In this document: positions 1 through 10,136 of the stretch, one piece after another
How positions within the stretch are numbered: position 1 is the first letter of the stretch
Layout of the letters: the number at the start of each line of letters is the position of its first letter
DNA from: Oscillospiraceae bacterium
GTDB taxonomy: Bacteria; Bacillota_A; Clostridia; Oscillospirales; Oscillospiraceae
DNA: 20,165 nucleotides
Reading direction: 5' to 3'
Assembly: GCA_902786615.1 (NCBI GenBank)
Contig: CADADE010000044.1
Span: 1 to 20,165 of the forward strand
Made by a program: the position numbers and the translations under genes
Notes under the pieces: generated by a model
What the model was told of the DNA's origin: nothing
The model's database searches: none
Seen by the model: only the letters and a program-made list of their open reading frames with translations

Positions 1-192
1 ACGGCGGCGCTTGCCGACCATCTTGTACATGCCCAGACGGCTGTGGTCGTCGTTGGGATGATTCTTCAGGTGAGCGGTGAGCTCACGGATGCGCTGGGTG
101 AGAATGGCGATCTGGACCTCGGGAGAACCGGTGTCGCCCTCGTGGACGGCGTTCTCGGAGATGACCTGGGTCTTGACTTCCTTGGTGATCAT
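1..192 (-). CDS. rpsO: 30S ribosomal protein S15, partial (3' end beyond window)
   Basis: The protein begins [14 protein letters not shown] and continues through [33 protein letters not shown] and KMVGKRR, which is the conserved S15 core. S15 binds 16S rRNA early in assembly of the small subunit. The reading frame is open to the window edge, so only the first 64 codons are present. The ATG at 192 follows GAAAGGAAAA, an acceptable ribosome binding site. It has its own promoter and a leader of about 110 bases. In most Firmicutes pnp follows rpsO, but that would be outside this window. Confidence 0.95.
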   Translation of the reverse strand, partial: MITKEVKTQVISENAVHEGDTGSPEVQIAILTQRIRELTAHLKNHPNDDHSRLGMYKMVGKRRR

Positions 193-303
193 GGTGTCGT
201 TTTCCTTTCAAAATGATGTTACTATGCCCTGCATCCGGGCGGTGGGCCGGAAAGGACGCCGCATCGGCGGCATGAGCCCAAAGCGCAGACTGCGGGCGCG
301 TAC
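193..303 (-). promoter_or_regulatory. rpsO 5' leader, possibly structured
   Basis: About 110 bases separate the predicted start of transcription from the rpsO ATG. The leader holds a perfect GCCGC/GCGGC hairpin with a four-base loop (258-271) and other G/C-rich arms. S15 represses its own mRNA through leader structures in several bacteria. I see structure here but cannot show the S15-binding three-way junction. Confidence 0.35.
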
Positions 304-309
304 TTTCAC

Positions 310-338
310 ATATTAGCATTATGTCGCCCGCTTGTCAA
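310..338 (-). promoter_or_regulatory. rpsO promoter
   Basis: On the minus strand TTGACA (333-338), a 17-base spacer and TAATAT (310-315) form a near-consensus sigma-A promoter. Transcription would start near 303 and run into rpsO. Confidence 0.85.
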
Positions 339-351
339 CAAAAAAAGCATG

Positions 352-380
352 AAAAAAACAGCCCCGGATCACCGGGGCTG
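352..380 (-). terminator. Rho-independent terminator of oppA
   Basis: A perfect 9-bp stem (cagccccgg at 359-367, ccggggctg at 372-380) with a four-base loop is followed on the minus strand by seven Ts (352-358). It lies about 20 bases after the oppA stop and ends the opp operon. Confidence 0.9.
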
Positions 381-400
381 CAAAAGATTTATGCGATGGC

Positions 401-2506
401 TCAGCGGCCGAACTGGCAGTCGTTGTTGCCGGAATCGGTGGTCCACATCTCAAGCATGTTGATGGGATCGTTGAAGTCGGCAATCCAGCCCTCGCGCGCG
501 AAGTCGAAGTGGCCCTGCTTGCGCTCCTGGAGGAACACGTTCCAGTCCTGCTGCTGGATGGTGAGCTCAATGCCCACGGCAGCCAGATCCTGCTGGATGG
601 ACTCGGCCACGGCCAGGTGCAGGGAGGTGGTGTTGGTCAGGTACTCAAGCTGGATGGGCGTCTCGGCGGAGAGCTTGTTGTTCTCGTCGAACTTATAGCC
701 CGCAGCCTTCAGCAGCTCCACAGCCTTGGCGATGGTGGCGTCGGGATCGTTCACAATGGCGTAGGGGTCAAAGTAGCCGTCCTCGGCCTTCTCCTTGAAT
801 ACGCCGCCGTTGCCGTCGGCCATGCCGAGAGGAATGAAGGAGTTGGCGACAACCTGACCGCACTGGGCGATGTTCTCCACGATGTAGTCGCGGTCGATGA
901 GGATCATGAAGGCCTCACGCATGCAGGCGGCCTGCTCGGGCGTCTTGTCCTCAAAGATCTTGGACTTGGCGTTGAAGGCGACATAGTAAGTGCCGAGGTT
1001 GTCAATGATGTGGAACTCGGGGTTATCCAGCAGCGAGGAAACCTCATCGGTGGGAACGGAGTCAATGAAGTCCACATCGCCGGCATTGTAGGCGGCGAAG
1101 ATGGCGGTGTCGTCAGCGGAGAGCATGAACTCCAGCTTCTCAACGGTGACCTGGTCGGCGTCGTACCAGTAGGGGTTCTTCTCATAGGTCATGGAGGTGT
1201 CGTGGTTCCAGCCGGTGCAGACATAAGCGCCGTTGGAGACGAAGCCGGCCTCCTGGCACCATCCGCCGGGCTTGGTCTGCCAATCGGCGTTGGCTTCCAC
1301 AGCCGCCTGCTTGACGGGATAGAAGGCGGGGAAGGCCATCAGATCTTCCATGTAGGCGCAGGGAGCGGCGAGCTTGAACTCAAGGGTGGTGTCATCGACA
1401 GCCTTGACGGCCAGATCGTTGGGGTAGCCCTCAAAGCCGCTGAACATGTAGGCGTAGTCGGCGGCGGTGACGTCGGCGGCGCAGCGCTTCCAGGAGTACT
1501 CAAAGTCCTTGGCGGTCAGGTCGGAGCCGTCGGACCACTTGAGACCCTCGCGCAGCTTGACGGTGTAGGTCAGGCCGTCGTCGGACACGGTGAAGCCGGT
1601 GGCGCAGGCGGGCTCGGTGTGGCCCTCGTCGTTGTAGGTGTAGAGGCCGGAGAAGGAGTTGACAGCCAGGCACGCGCCGTCAACGGAGCTGTTGAGGGCG
1701 GGGTCGAGGAAGTCAGGCTCGGACCCGAGGTTGATGCGCAGGGTGTCGTCGAGATTCTCGAGGTTGGCGTACATGAAGTACTTGAAGCCGAAGAGGTTGG
1801 CGTAGATGCCGTCCACATAGTCCTTCTGCATGTAGTCGTCGTTGTAGTAGAAGACGGGGATGACGCAGTTGGTGGCCATAAGGATGTCCTCAGCCTGGTG
1901 CATGAGCTCGGCGCGCTTGGCAAAGTCGGTCTCGCTCTTGATCTGGGCAATCAGCTCGTTGTACTTGTTCCAGTCCTTGACGGGATCGATGAAGGCGGAG
2001 CTCACGAGAGCGGCGGCGCCGGAAGCATCCTTGTCAGCGGGCTTCTCGGTGGCAGCGGGCTTCTCGGTAGCAGCGGGCTTCTCGGTAGCAGCGGGCTTCT
2101 CGGTGGCAGCGGGCTTCTCGGTAGCGGCAGGCGCTTCGGTAGCAGCGGGTGCCTCAGTGGCAGCGGGCTTCTCGGTGGCAACGGGCTCCTCGGTAGCGGC
2201 AGGCGCCTCGGTAGCAGCAGGTGCCTCAGTGGCAGCGGGCTCCTCAGTAGCAGCAGGTGCCTCAGTGGCAGCGGGCTCCTCAGTGGCAGCGGGCTCCTCA
2301 GTAGCAGCAGGCTCCTCAGTAGCAGCAGGCTCCTCAGTAGCAGCAGGCTCCTCGGTGGCGGCGGGTGCCTCAGTGGCAGCGGGCGCTTCGGTAGCGGCGG
2401 GTGCTTCGGTAGCAGCAGGGCTTGCTGCGGGAGCGGTGCTTCCGCCGCAGGCGCACAGAGCAAAGATCATGCTCAGAGCCAGAAGCAGGGCTATTGTTTT
2501 CTTCAT
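401..2506 (-). CDS. oppA: Oligopeptide ABC transporter substrate-binding lipoprotein, apparently circularly permuted
   Basis: This 701-residue protein is the solute-binding part of the opp importer. Residues 1-20 are a lipoprotein signal ending LCAC, so Cys20 is the likely lipid anchor. Residues 30-155 are 21 copies of a P-A-A-T-E-(A/E/K) hexapeptide. Residues 178-249 (WNKYNELIAQIKSETD, HQAEDILMATNCVIPVFYY, GFKYFMY) match the part that normally ENDS OppA-family proteins. The usual mature start follows only at residues 253-275 (LRINLGSEPDFLDPALNSS), and the protein stops at NNDCQFGR, where the tail would normally begin. The family fold therefore seems complete but in permuted order. Ribosome binding site GAAAGGAAG precedes the ATG. 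It is last in the opp operon and is followed by a terminator. Family assignment is firm; the permutation is inferred from memory of family order. Confidence 0.93.
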   Translation of the reverse strand: MKKTIALLLALSMIFALCACGGSTAPAASPAATEAPAATEAPAATEAPAATEEPAATEEPAATEEPAATEEPAATEEPAATEAPAATEEPAATEAPAATEAPAATEEPVATEKPAATEAPAATEAPAATEKPAATEKPAATEKPAATEKPAATEKPADKDASGAAALVSSAFIDPVKDWNKYNELIAQIKSETDFAKRAELMHQAEDILMATNCVIPVFYYNDDYMQKDYVDGIYANLFGFKYFMYANLENLDDTLRINLGSEPDFLDPALNSSVDGACLAVNSFSGLYTYNDEGHTEPACATGFTVSDDGLTYTVKLREGLKWSDGSDLTAKDFEYSWKRCAADVTAADYAYMFSGFEGYPNDLAVKAVDDTTLEFKLAAPCAYMEDLMAFPAFYPVKQAAVEANADWQTKPGGWCQEAGFVSNGAYVCTGWNHDTSMTYEKNPYWYDADQVTVEKLEFMLSADDTAIFAAYNAGDVDFIDSVPTDEVSSLLDNPEFHIIDNLGTYYVAFNAKSKIFEDKTPEQAACMREAFMILIDRDYIVENIAQCGQVVANSFIPLGMADGNGGVFKEKAEDGYFDPYAIVNDPDATIAKAVELLKAAGYKFDENNKLSAETPIQLEYLTNTTSLHLAVAESIQQDLAAVGIELTIQQQDWNVFLQERKQGHFDFAREGWIADFNDPINMLEMWTTDSGNNDCQFGR
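2042..2419 (-). repeat. 21-copy hexapeptide (18-bp) coding repeat in oppA
   Basis: Residues 30-155 of OppA are 21 tandem P-(A/V)-A-T-E-X units, X being Ala, Glu or Lys. Units near the membrane anchor carry mostly Ala or Glu, and the last five all carry Lys, giving a charge gradient along the linker. The DNA units vary at synonymous sites. It probably forms an extended Pro/Ala-rich spacer between the lipid anchor and the binding domain. Confidence 0.97.
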
Positions 2507-2535
2507 GGTCTACTTCCTTTCAGAATAGATTTTTT

Positions 2536-2698
2536 AGGAAACGCTGATGAAATCGCCGCGCACGTCTTGACGGCATCTTTTCCGTCTGATTTTGTCTCGA
2601 AATCTTGAGGTACATAAAGTACATCTGCGATTTCTCACCTTCATCAGGCGAAAAATCTGCTCGTCAACCCGCACACTTCGATTTCATCAGCGCTTCCT
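2536..2698. repeat. MITE-like near-palindromic element between oppF and oppA
   Basis: The ends carry inverted AGGAA(A/G)CGCTGATGAAATCG, including an exact 14-base match (2542-2555 against 2679-2692). Imperfect pairing continues inwards through TTGACG and GAAATC blocks to a small central palindrome (gtacataaagtac). No coding capacity is seen. The shape suits a miniature inverted-repeat element or an extragenic palindrome. It fills most of the 226-base oppF-oppA gap and would form a long hairpin in the opp mRNA. It lacks a terminator-type T-run in the direction of oppA. Confidence 0.6.
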
Positions 2699-2732
2699 TT
2701 ATTTTCAAACACGGCTGAGCCGGATTTGAATC

Positions 2733-3685
<953 letters not shown>

Positions 3686-3689
<4 letters not shown>

Positions 3690-4684
3690 TTTCCGGCCTC
3701 CCTTCCTTCAAAGGCGTCGCGGACGTTGAGCCAGCAGGCGGCCTTGTGCTGTTCGTTGATCCAAAGCTCCTTCGGCACCTCGGTCAGGCAGATCTTCATG
3801 GCACTGTCGCACCTTGCGCAGAAGGCGCAGCCCTTCGGCATGTTCAGCATGTTGATGGGCGAGCCGGAGATGGGGATCAGCTTTTTCTTCATGTTGTTGA
3901 CGTTGGGGATGGAGCGAAGCAGGCCCCGGGTGTACTCATGCTTCGGGTTATAGAAAATCTCATGGGCGGTGCCGCGCTCACAGATGCGCCCGCCGTACAT
4001 GACGACGATATTGTCGCACATGTCGGCAATGACGCCGAGATCGTGTGTCACCAGAATGACCGCCATACCGAGCTTCTTCTGCAGATCCTGCATGAGCTCC
4101 AGGATCTGGGCCTGGATGGTCACGTCGAGGGCGGTGGTGGGCTCGTCGGCGATGAGAATGTCCGGCTCGCAGGCCAGGGCCATGGCGATCATGACGCGCT
4201 GGCGCATGCCGCCAGAGAGCTCAAAGGGGTACTGTTTGAGTCGCTTTTCCGGCTCGTTGATGCCGACCAGGGTCAAAAGCTCCGCGGCGCGCGCCTCGGC
4301 GTTCCGGCCCTTTTTGTCGGTGTGGAGGGTGATGGCCTCGATGATCTGGCTGCCGATGGTAAAGACGGGGTTCAGGCTCGTCATGGGGTCCTGGAAGATG
4401 ATGGAGCAGCATTTGCCGCGAAAGCCCTGCATCTGCTTTTCACTCCAGGTCGCGAGATCCTCTCCCTTGTAGAGGATGCGGCCGCCGACGATTTTGCCGG
4501 TGTCGGCCAGGATCTGCATGATGGAATAGGCGGTCACGGATTTGCCGGAGCCGGATTCGCCAACGATGCCGAGAATTTCACCCCGGTCAAGCTCAAAGTT
4601 TACGCCGTTGACGGCCTGAACCTCGCCCGCGTCGGTGAAGAAGGAGGTGTGCAGGTCCTGCACGCTTAAAAGTTTTTCACTCAT
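3686..4684 (-). CDS. oppD: Oligopeptide ABC transporter ATP-binding protein OppD
   Basis: This 332-residue ATPase pairs with OppF under the OppB/OppC channel. It shows Walker A GESGSGKS (about residues 41-48), a Q-loop in [12 protein letters not shown], signature [15 protein letters not shown], Walker [13 protein letters not shown] and H-loop VTHDLGV. A C-terminal cysteine-bearing extension ([15 protein letters not shown]) is usual for this subfamily. Its ribosome binding site AGGAGG lies inside the last codons of oppC, seven bases before the ATG, and its stop overlaps the oppF start. Confidence 0.95.
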
Positions 4685-4688
4685 GTCC

Positions 4689-5768
4689 TTACCTCCTCAG
4701 CTTCGGGTCGAAGGCGTCGCGCAGGCCGTCGCCCAGCAGGTTCAGGCTCAGCACGATCAGGCAGATCATGAGGGCCGGGAAGACGAGCTTGTAGGGATAG
4801 CTCTGCAGGCCCTCGCGCGCGGCGTTGGCCAGGGAACCGAGGGAGGGCATGGGCGCCTTGACGCCGATGCCGATGAAGCTCAGAAAGCTCTCGGTGAAGA
4901 TGGCCGAGGGGATCTGCAGGGCGGTGGAGATAATGATGACGGAAAGGCAGTTGGGGATGATGTGCTGGCGGATGATGCGCCCCGGTCTTGCGCCGATGCT
5001 GCGCGCGGCGAGGATGTATTCATTCTCCTTGATGGTGAGGATCTGGCCGCGGATGAGGCGCGCCATGCCCACCCAGTAGAGAAGGCCGAAGACGATGAAG
5101 AGACTCACCATGCTGGTGCCGAGCTTGTCCAGAAAGCTGCCCGGGGCAAAGCGCAGACGCTCGTCCAGCACGACCTTCAGGAGGATGATGATCAGCATGT
5201 CGGGCAGGGAGTAGATGATATCCACAATGCGCATCATGATGAGATCGACCTTGCCGCCGAGATAGCCCGAAACGCTGCCGTAGAGAAGGCCGATGATGAG
5301 CACGATGATGCTGGCGAAAAAGCCCACGGCGAGGGAAATGCGCGTGCCGTAGATGACGCGGATGAAATAGTCGCGGCACTGCTCGTCCGTGCCGAATATG
5401 TGCGGGAAGCGGCTGCCGCCCTTGTCGATGTACTGCTGCTCGAGCTTGCTGTAGGTGAAGGGGGCGAGATTCTTCGCGCCCTTGTCGCGCCGTCCGTCCA
5501 CGGAGAGAATTTCCTCATAGCGGTAGGGGACGATCATGGGGGCGATGATGATGGTGAGGATGATGCACGCGAGCACGATGATGCTGCCCACGGCCAGGGG
5601 GTTTTTGAAGAGCTTGCGCATGCCATCCTTAAAGAAGGTGGTGCTCTCGCTCATCACGTCCTGCTGGCGCTTCTCGTCCTCGGTCGCGGGAACGAACATG
5701 TCCCTGGAGAACTTTGAGAGATCGATCTGCGTGCTGAGAGGGTTCTTTTTGAGTTCCTGTTTTGCCAT
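4689..5768 (-). CDS. oppC: Oligopeptide ABC transporter permease OppC
   Basis: This 359-residue inner-membrane permease forms the channel with OppB. A cytoplasmic N-terminal stretch (about residues 1-55, OppC_N-like) precedes the first membrane segment near SIIVLACIILTIIIAP. An extracytoplasmic insert leads to the core with several hydrophobic spans. The coupling loop reads SIGARPGRIIRQHIIPN, the EAA-type motif that contacts the ATPases. It ends DAFDPKLRR, a usual OppC terminus. It starts 14 bases after the oppB stop with AGAGGAG upstream. Confidence 0.95.
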   Translation of the reverse strand: MAKQELKKNPLSTQIDLSKFSRDMFVPATEDEKRQQDVMSESTTFFKDGMRKLFKNPLAVGSIIVLACIILTIIIAPMIVPYRYEEILSVDGRRDKGAKNLAPFTYSKLEQQYIDKGGSRFPHIFGTDEQCRDYFIRVIYGTRISLAVGFFASIIVLIIGLLYGSVSGYLGGKVDLIMMRIVDIIYSLPDMLIIILLKVVLDERLRFAPGSFLDKLGTSMVSLFIVFGLLYWVGMARLIRGQILTIKENEYILAARSIGARPGRIIRQHIIPNCLSVIIISTALQIPSAIFTESFLSFIGIGVKAPMPSLGSLANAAREGLQSYPYKLVFPALMICLIVLSLNLLGDGLRDAFDPKLRR

Positions 5769-5782
5769 GTTTCGCTCTCCTC

Positions 5783-6694
5783 TCAGTCATATTTGATGCG
5801 CGGGTCTACCAGCTTGTACAGCAGATCGCAGATCAGGTTTGCCGCCACCATCAGTACGGCGAGGAAGATCGTGGTCGCCATGATGAGGGTGTAGTCGCGG
5901 TTGTTGATGCCGGAGACAAACTTGCTGCCGAGGCCGCCGACGGTGAAGATGGTCTCAATGACCATGGAGCCGGTGATGATGTAGGCGATCTGCGGCCCGG
6001 CGTAGGTGATGACCGGAATCAGGGAATTGCGCAGCGCGTGCTTGAAGATGATCTTGAAGCGGCTGACGCCCTTGGCCCTGGCCGTGCGGATATAGTCCTG
6101 GCTCAGCGCGTCGAGCATGCTGGTCTTGCTGAGGCGCGTGATGTAGGCCATCGGATAGGCCGCGAGGGCGATGATGGGCAGGGTGTAGTTCGGGTTCTTC
6201 GAGCTCCACACCGGAAACCAGCCCAGCTTGATGCAGAATACCAGCAGCAGCAGAGTCGCCAGAATAAAGCTCGGCACCGCGGTAAAGAGCGTGGAAAAGA
6301 ACACGATGACGCGGTCGGGCCACTTGTTGCGCATCAGAGCGGCGGTGCTGCCGAAAATCGTGCCCAGAAACAGGGCCACCGCCATCGCGGAAAGGCCGAG
6401 GCGGGCGGAAACCGGGAAGGACTCCCGAATGATGTCCGAAATCTCACGGCCGTTTTTCAGCGACACGCCGAAATCGCCGTGCAGCACGCCCTTCATGTAC
6501 AGGAAAAACTGCTCGGTCAGGGGCTTATCCAGCCCGTAACGGCTGTTGAGGGCGGCGATGGTCGCCTCGCTCAGGGCTTTTTCACGGTTGAAGGGGCCGC
6601 CGGGGACGGCGTGCATGGTAAAAAACGTAATGGCGCAGATGATGAAAACGGTCAGAATCGCGAGCAGAACACGCTTGACGATATATTTGGCCAC
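5783..6694 (-). CDS. oppB: Oligopeptide ABC transporter permease OppB
   Basis: This 303-residue permease is the first gene of the opp operon. I place the start at GTG 6694 (MAKYIVKRVLLAILTV after initiation) because AGAGGAG lies eight bases upstream and the family starts this way. A longer in-frame TTG at 6721 would add nine residues without a binding site of its own. It has about six hydrophobic spans, a periplasmic loop with PGGPFNREKALSEATI, and the coupling motif GVSRFKIIFKHALRNSLIP. It ends LVDPRIKYD, typical of OppB. Confidence 0.93.
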   Translation of the reverse strand: MAKYIVKRVLLAILTVFIICAITFFTMHAVPGGPFNREKALSEATIAALNSRYGLDKPLTEQFFLYMKGVLHGDFGVSLKNGREISDIIRESFPVSARLGLSAMAVALFLGTIFGSTAALMRNKWPDRVIVFFSTLFTAVPSFILATLLLLVFCIKLGWFPVWSSKNPNYTLPIIALAAYPMAYITRLSKTSMLDALSQDYIRTARAKGVSRFKIIFKHALRNSLIPVITYAGPQIAYIITGSMVIETIFTVGGLGSKFVSGINNRDYTLIMATTIFLAVLMVAANLICDLLYKLVDPRIKYD

Positions 6695-6750
6695 ATCTCT
6701 GTCTCCTCTCTTAAGGGGCAATTTCCGCCCCGTCAGTGGAAAGTTTCTAT

Positions 6751-6779
6751 ATTATACAATAGATAGTACGGTTTTGCAA
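6751..6779 (-). promoter_or_regulatory. opp operon promoter
   Basis: On the minus strand TTGCAA (6774-6779), a 17-base spacer and a perfect TATAAT (6751-6756) lie upstream of oppB. The predicted start of transcription is near 6744, leaving a leader of about 50 bases. No operator is obvious. Confidence 0.8.
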
Positions 6780-6809
6780 TCGATTTACTGTGCTAAATTG
6801 CTGGAAATT

Positions 6810-6832
6810 GCGGGAAGCCGGGGGCTTCCCGC
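6810..6832 (-). terminator. Probable terminator of typA
   Basis: A perfect 10-bp stem (gcgggaagcc / ggcttcccgc) with a three-base loop lies just after the typA stop. On the minus strand it is followed by AATTTCC, not a strong T-run, so termination may be partial and some readthrough into opp is possible. Confidence 0.6.
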
Positions 6833-6840
6833 GTTGAATA

Positions 6841-8661
<1,821 letters not shown>

Positions 8662-8706
8662 AGAACTTGATACTCCCTTTACTATTGCATTTCAACACAA
8701 AAATAA

Positions 8707-8735
8707 AGTTTAACACCGAGAAGGGGAGTTTGCAA
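8707..8735 (-). promoter_or_regulatory. typA promoter
   Basis: On the minus strand TTGCAA (8730-8735), a 17-base spacer and TAAACT (8707-8712) precede typA by about 45 bases. Confidence 0.7.
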
Positions 8736-8783
8736 GGCTTTTATATGGAAAAATGGGAAAAAGTGTGAAAAGTGAAGTTATGG

Positions 8784-8800
8784 CGTCCGCTGCGCGGACG
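8784..8800. other. Small perfect hairpin between typA and yfbR
   Basis: CGTCCGC and GCGGACG form a 7-bp stem around TGC. There is no T-run on either side, so I do not call it a terminator. It lies between the two divergent promoters and may be a barrier or a degenerate terminator. Confidence 0.35.
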
Positions 8801-8820
8801 GATGAGAAAAAGGCTTTGTA

Positions 8821-8849
8821 TTGAAAAACCCGCGCGCCCGTGTTATACT
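8821..8849 (+). promoter_or_regulatory. yfbR promoter
   Basis: TTGAAA (8821-8826), a 17-base spacer and TATACT (8844-8849) predict a start of transcription near 8857. This rules out in-frame start codons further upstream and supports the ATG at 8879. Confidence 0.75.
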
Positions 8850-8878
8850 TTGCGCACTATCGAAATCGGAGAAACATC

Positions 8879-9469
8879 ATGAGCTACAACTTTTTTGCCT
8901 ATCTGTCCCGCATGCGCTATATCGGCCGCTGGAGCCTCATGCGCAATTCCCTGCCCGAGAATATCCAGGAGCACAGCCATCAGGTGGCGGTCATCGCCCA
9001 CGCCCTCGGCGTCATCCGGCGGGACGTACTGCAGATCCCCTGCAATCCCGAAGAGTACGCCGCCGTCGCTCTCTACCACGACTGCTCCGAGATCCTGACC
9101 GGCGACCTGCCCACGCCCATCAAGTACCACAGCAGCAAGATCAAGGGCGCCTATGACGAGGTGGAGGCGCTTGCCTGCGAAAAGCTGCTGAACACCCTGC
9201 CCGAGCAGATGCGCGGCGCGTTCGAGCCTTATCTCAACGGCGGGGCCGCCAAGCGCTGCCACGATCTGGTGAAGGCGGCGGACAAGCTCTCAGCCTACAT
9301 CAAGTGTATCGAGGAACGAAAAGCCGGCAACAGCGACTTTCTCTCCGCCGAGCGCAGCACCCGCCGGGCGCTGGAGGAATACCACCTGCCTGAGGTGGAC
9401 TACTTCTTATTGTACTTTATCCCGGCCTTTGAGCTGACGCTTGACGAGCTGGGGACGATTGAGGATTAG
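8879..9469 (+). CDS. yfbR: 5'-deoxynucleotidase, YfbR-like HD-domain phosphohydrolase
   Basis: The 196-residue product matches E. coli YfbR from end to end as I recall it: FFAYLSRMRYIGRWSLMRN, ENIQEHSHQVAVIAHAL, YHDCSEILTGDLPTPIKY and a late KAADKLSAYIKCIEE. The HD motif (YHD) and neighbouring His/Asp residues bind the metal. YfbR removes phosphate from 2'-deoxynucleoside 5'-monophosphates such as dUMP and dAMP in nucleotide salvage. I chose ATG 8879 because CGGAGAAA precedes it and the promoter overlaps longer starts. A ynzC-like gene follows 30 bases later. Confidence 0.93.
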   Translation: MSYNFFAYLSRMRYIGRWSLMRNSLPENIQEHSHQVAVIAHALGVIRRDVLQIPCNPEEYAAVALYHDCSEILTGDLPTPIKYHSSKIKGAYDEVEALACEKLLNTLPEQMRGAFEPYLNGGAAKRCHDLVKAADKLSAYIKCIEERKAGNSDFLSAERSTRRALEEYHLPEVDYFLLYFIPAFELTLDELGTIED

Positions 9470-9499
9470 CGCGGAGTTTGGAGTGAGGAGCTTGGAGTT

Positions 9500-9709
9500 A
9501 TGGAAAAAGCGAAAATCGAGCGGATCAATGAGCTGGCGCGCCTCGCGAAGGAGCGGGCGCTGACGGAGGAGGAGCTCTCCGAGCGGGACGCCCTGCGCAA
9601 AGAGTACATCGAGGAGTTTCGCCGCGCGACCATCGACGTGCTGGAGCACACCTATATCCTGACCCCGGACGGGAAAAAGCATCCCCTGCCGCGCAGGGAC
9701 GGAAAATAA
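9500..9709 (+). CDS. YnzC/UPF0291-like small protein (DUF896)
   Basis: This 69-residue soluble protein reads MEKAKIERINELARLAKER, then LTEEELSERDALRKEYIEE and FRRATIDVL, the two-helix DUF896 signature found across Firmicutes. The family has no settled function; some members are SOS- or sporulation-linked. Here the C terminus carries a polar extension (TPDGKKHPLPRRDGK). The upstream gap is built from GGAG-rich imperfect repeats (around 9473-9498) that include the ribosome binding site. It is probably co-transcribed with yfbR. Confidence 0.88.
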   Translation: MEKAKIERINELARLAKERALTEEELSERDALRKEYIEEFRRATIDVLEHTYILTPDGKKHPLPRRDGK

Positions 9710-9710
9710 G

Positions 9711-9752
9711 AAAAAAGCAGCTCGCCAGTCAAGGTCGTTGACCGGCGAGCTG
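9711..9752 (-). terminator. Terminator-like hairpin after the decayed HEPN gene
   Basis: A 15-bp stem with one mismatch (9718-9732 with 9738-9752) and a five-base loop is followed on the minus strand by CTTTTTTC. One arm is also the last HEPN codons (EQLAGQ). It may end transcripts from both sides, since the ynzC-like gene stops just before it on the plus strand. Confidence 0.65.
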
Positions 9753-9841
9753 TTCGTCACAAAAGGCTTTCAGAGCGGGAATGTCGGTAACGGCAGTTTC
9801 CCAGATAATATCCCGGCTCATGGTAAATCAGGCGACAGCAT
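9729..9841 (-). pseudogene. HEPN (HepT-like) toxin remnant, internally deleted
   Basis: Compared with the second cassette (19035-19382), this copy keeps only the start (MLSPDL, then a stop) and the end. The end reads SRDIIWETAVTDIPALKAF in a short frame from 9821 to 9729. About 241 bases, equal to 19123-19363 of the other copy, are gone, including the R-x4-H-x-Y catalytic region. No functional toxin can be made. Confidence 0.85.
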
Positions 9842-10083
9842 ACAACGTTTTCCTTTCCGCAGCCACCGCAAGCCGAAAATCCGACTCGCTGGGCATCTGT
9901 GCTCTCTGCTTGAGAGAATCACGACCTGACGGATGCGCCCTCTGTGTCAATCAGCAGGTCTATATCGCTGTTTTCCGTTGCCGTACCGCGGGCATAGGAG
10001 CCGAAAAGATATACCGCACGCAGATGATATTTCTGCGCGATCGGTGTAATGATCCGCTGAAGCTCTGAAATCGTATAGATCAT
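9828..10083 (-). pseudogene. MNT-type nucleotidyltransferase antitoxin, frameshifted remnant
   Basis: From ATG 10083 the frame reads MIYTISELQR, LFGSYARGTATENSDIDLLI, DTEGASVRS and then stops at 9919. The GSX10DXD nucleotidyltransferase motif is intact, but the following helix and third acidic residue are missing. Past the stop the homologous C-terminal part (SLKQRAQMPSESDF, ERKTLYAVA) continues in another frame to 9828. It differs from the copy at 19369-19602 by 22 extra bases (9922-9943), which appear to be ancestral MNT sequence. It keeps a promoter and ribosome binding site, so a 54-residue peptide could still be made. Confidence 0.85.
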
Positions 10084-10107
10084 ATCGGCTCACTTCCCTT
10101 CAGAATG

Positions 10108-10136
10108 ATTTTACATCAGAAACGGGAAAAAAACAA
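10108..10136 (-). promoter_or_regulatory. Promoter of decayed MNT/HEPN cassette
   Basis: On the minus strand TTGTTT (10131-10136), a 17-base spacer and TAAAAT (10108-10113) precede GAAGGGAAG and the MNT start. The same arrangement is conserved upstream of the second cassette. Confidence 0.6.

Noticed and set aside
2042..2419. Regular 18-bp repeats considered as CRISPR-like
   Set aside because: Units are contiguous with no spacers and encode an in-frame hexapeptide repeat.
509..2608. Plus-strand open frame of about 700 codons opposite oppA
   Set aside because: It mirrors oppA codon structure in GC-rich DNA, is low-complexity Gly/Val/Leu with no family resemblance, and the lipoprotein on the other strand has signal, binding site and domain matches.
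6695..6721. Longer OppB start at TTG 6721
   Set aside because: GTG 6694 has AGAGGAG at ideal spacing and gives the family-type N terminus; the longer start has none.
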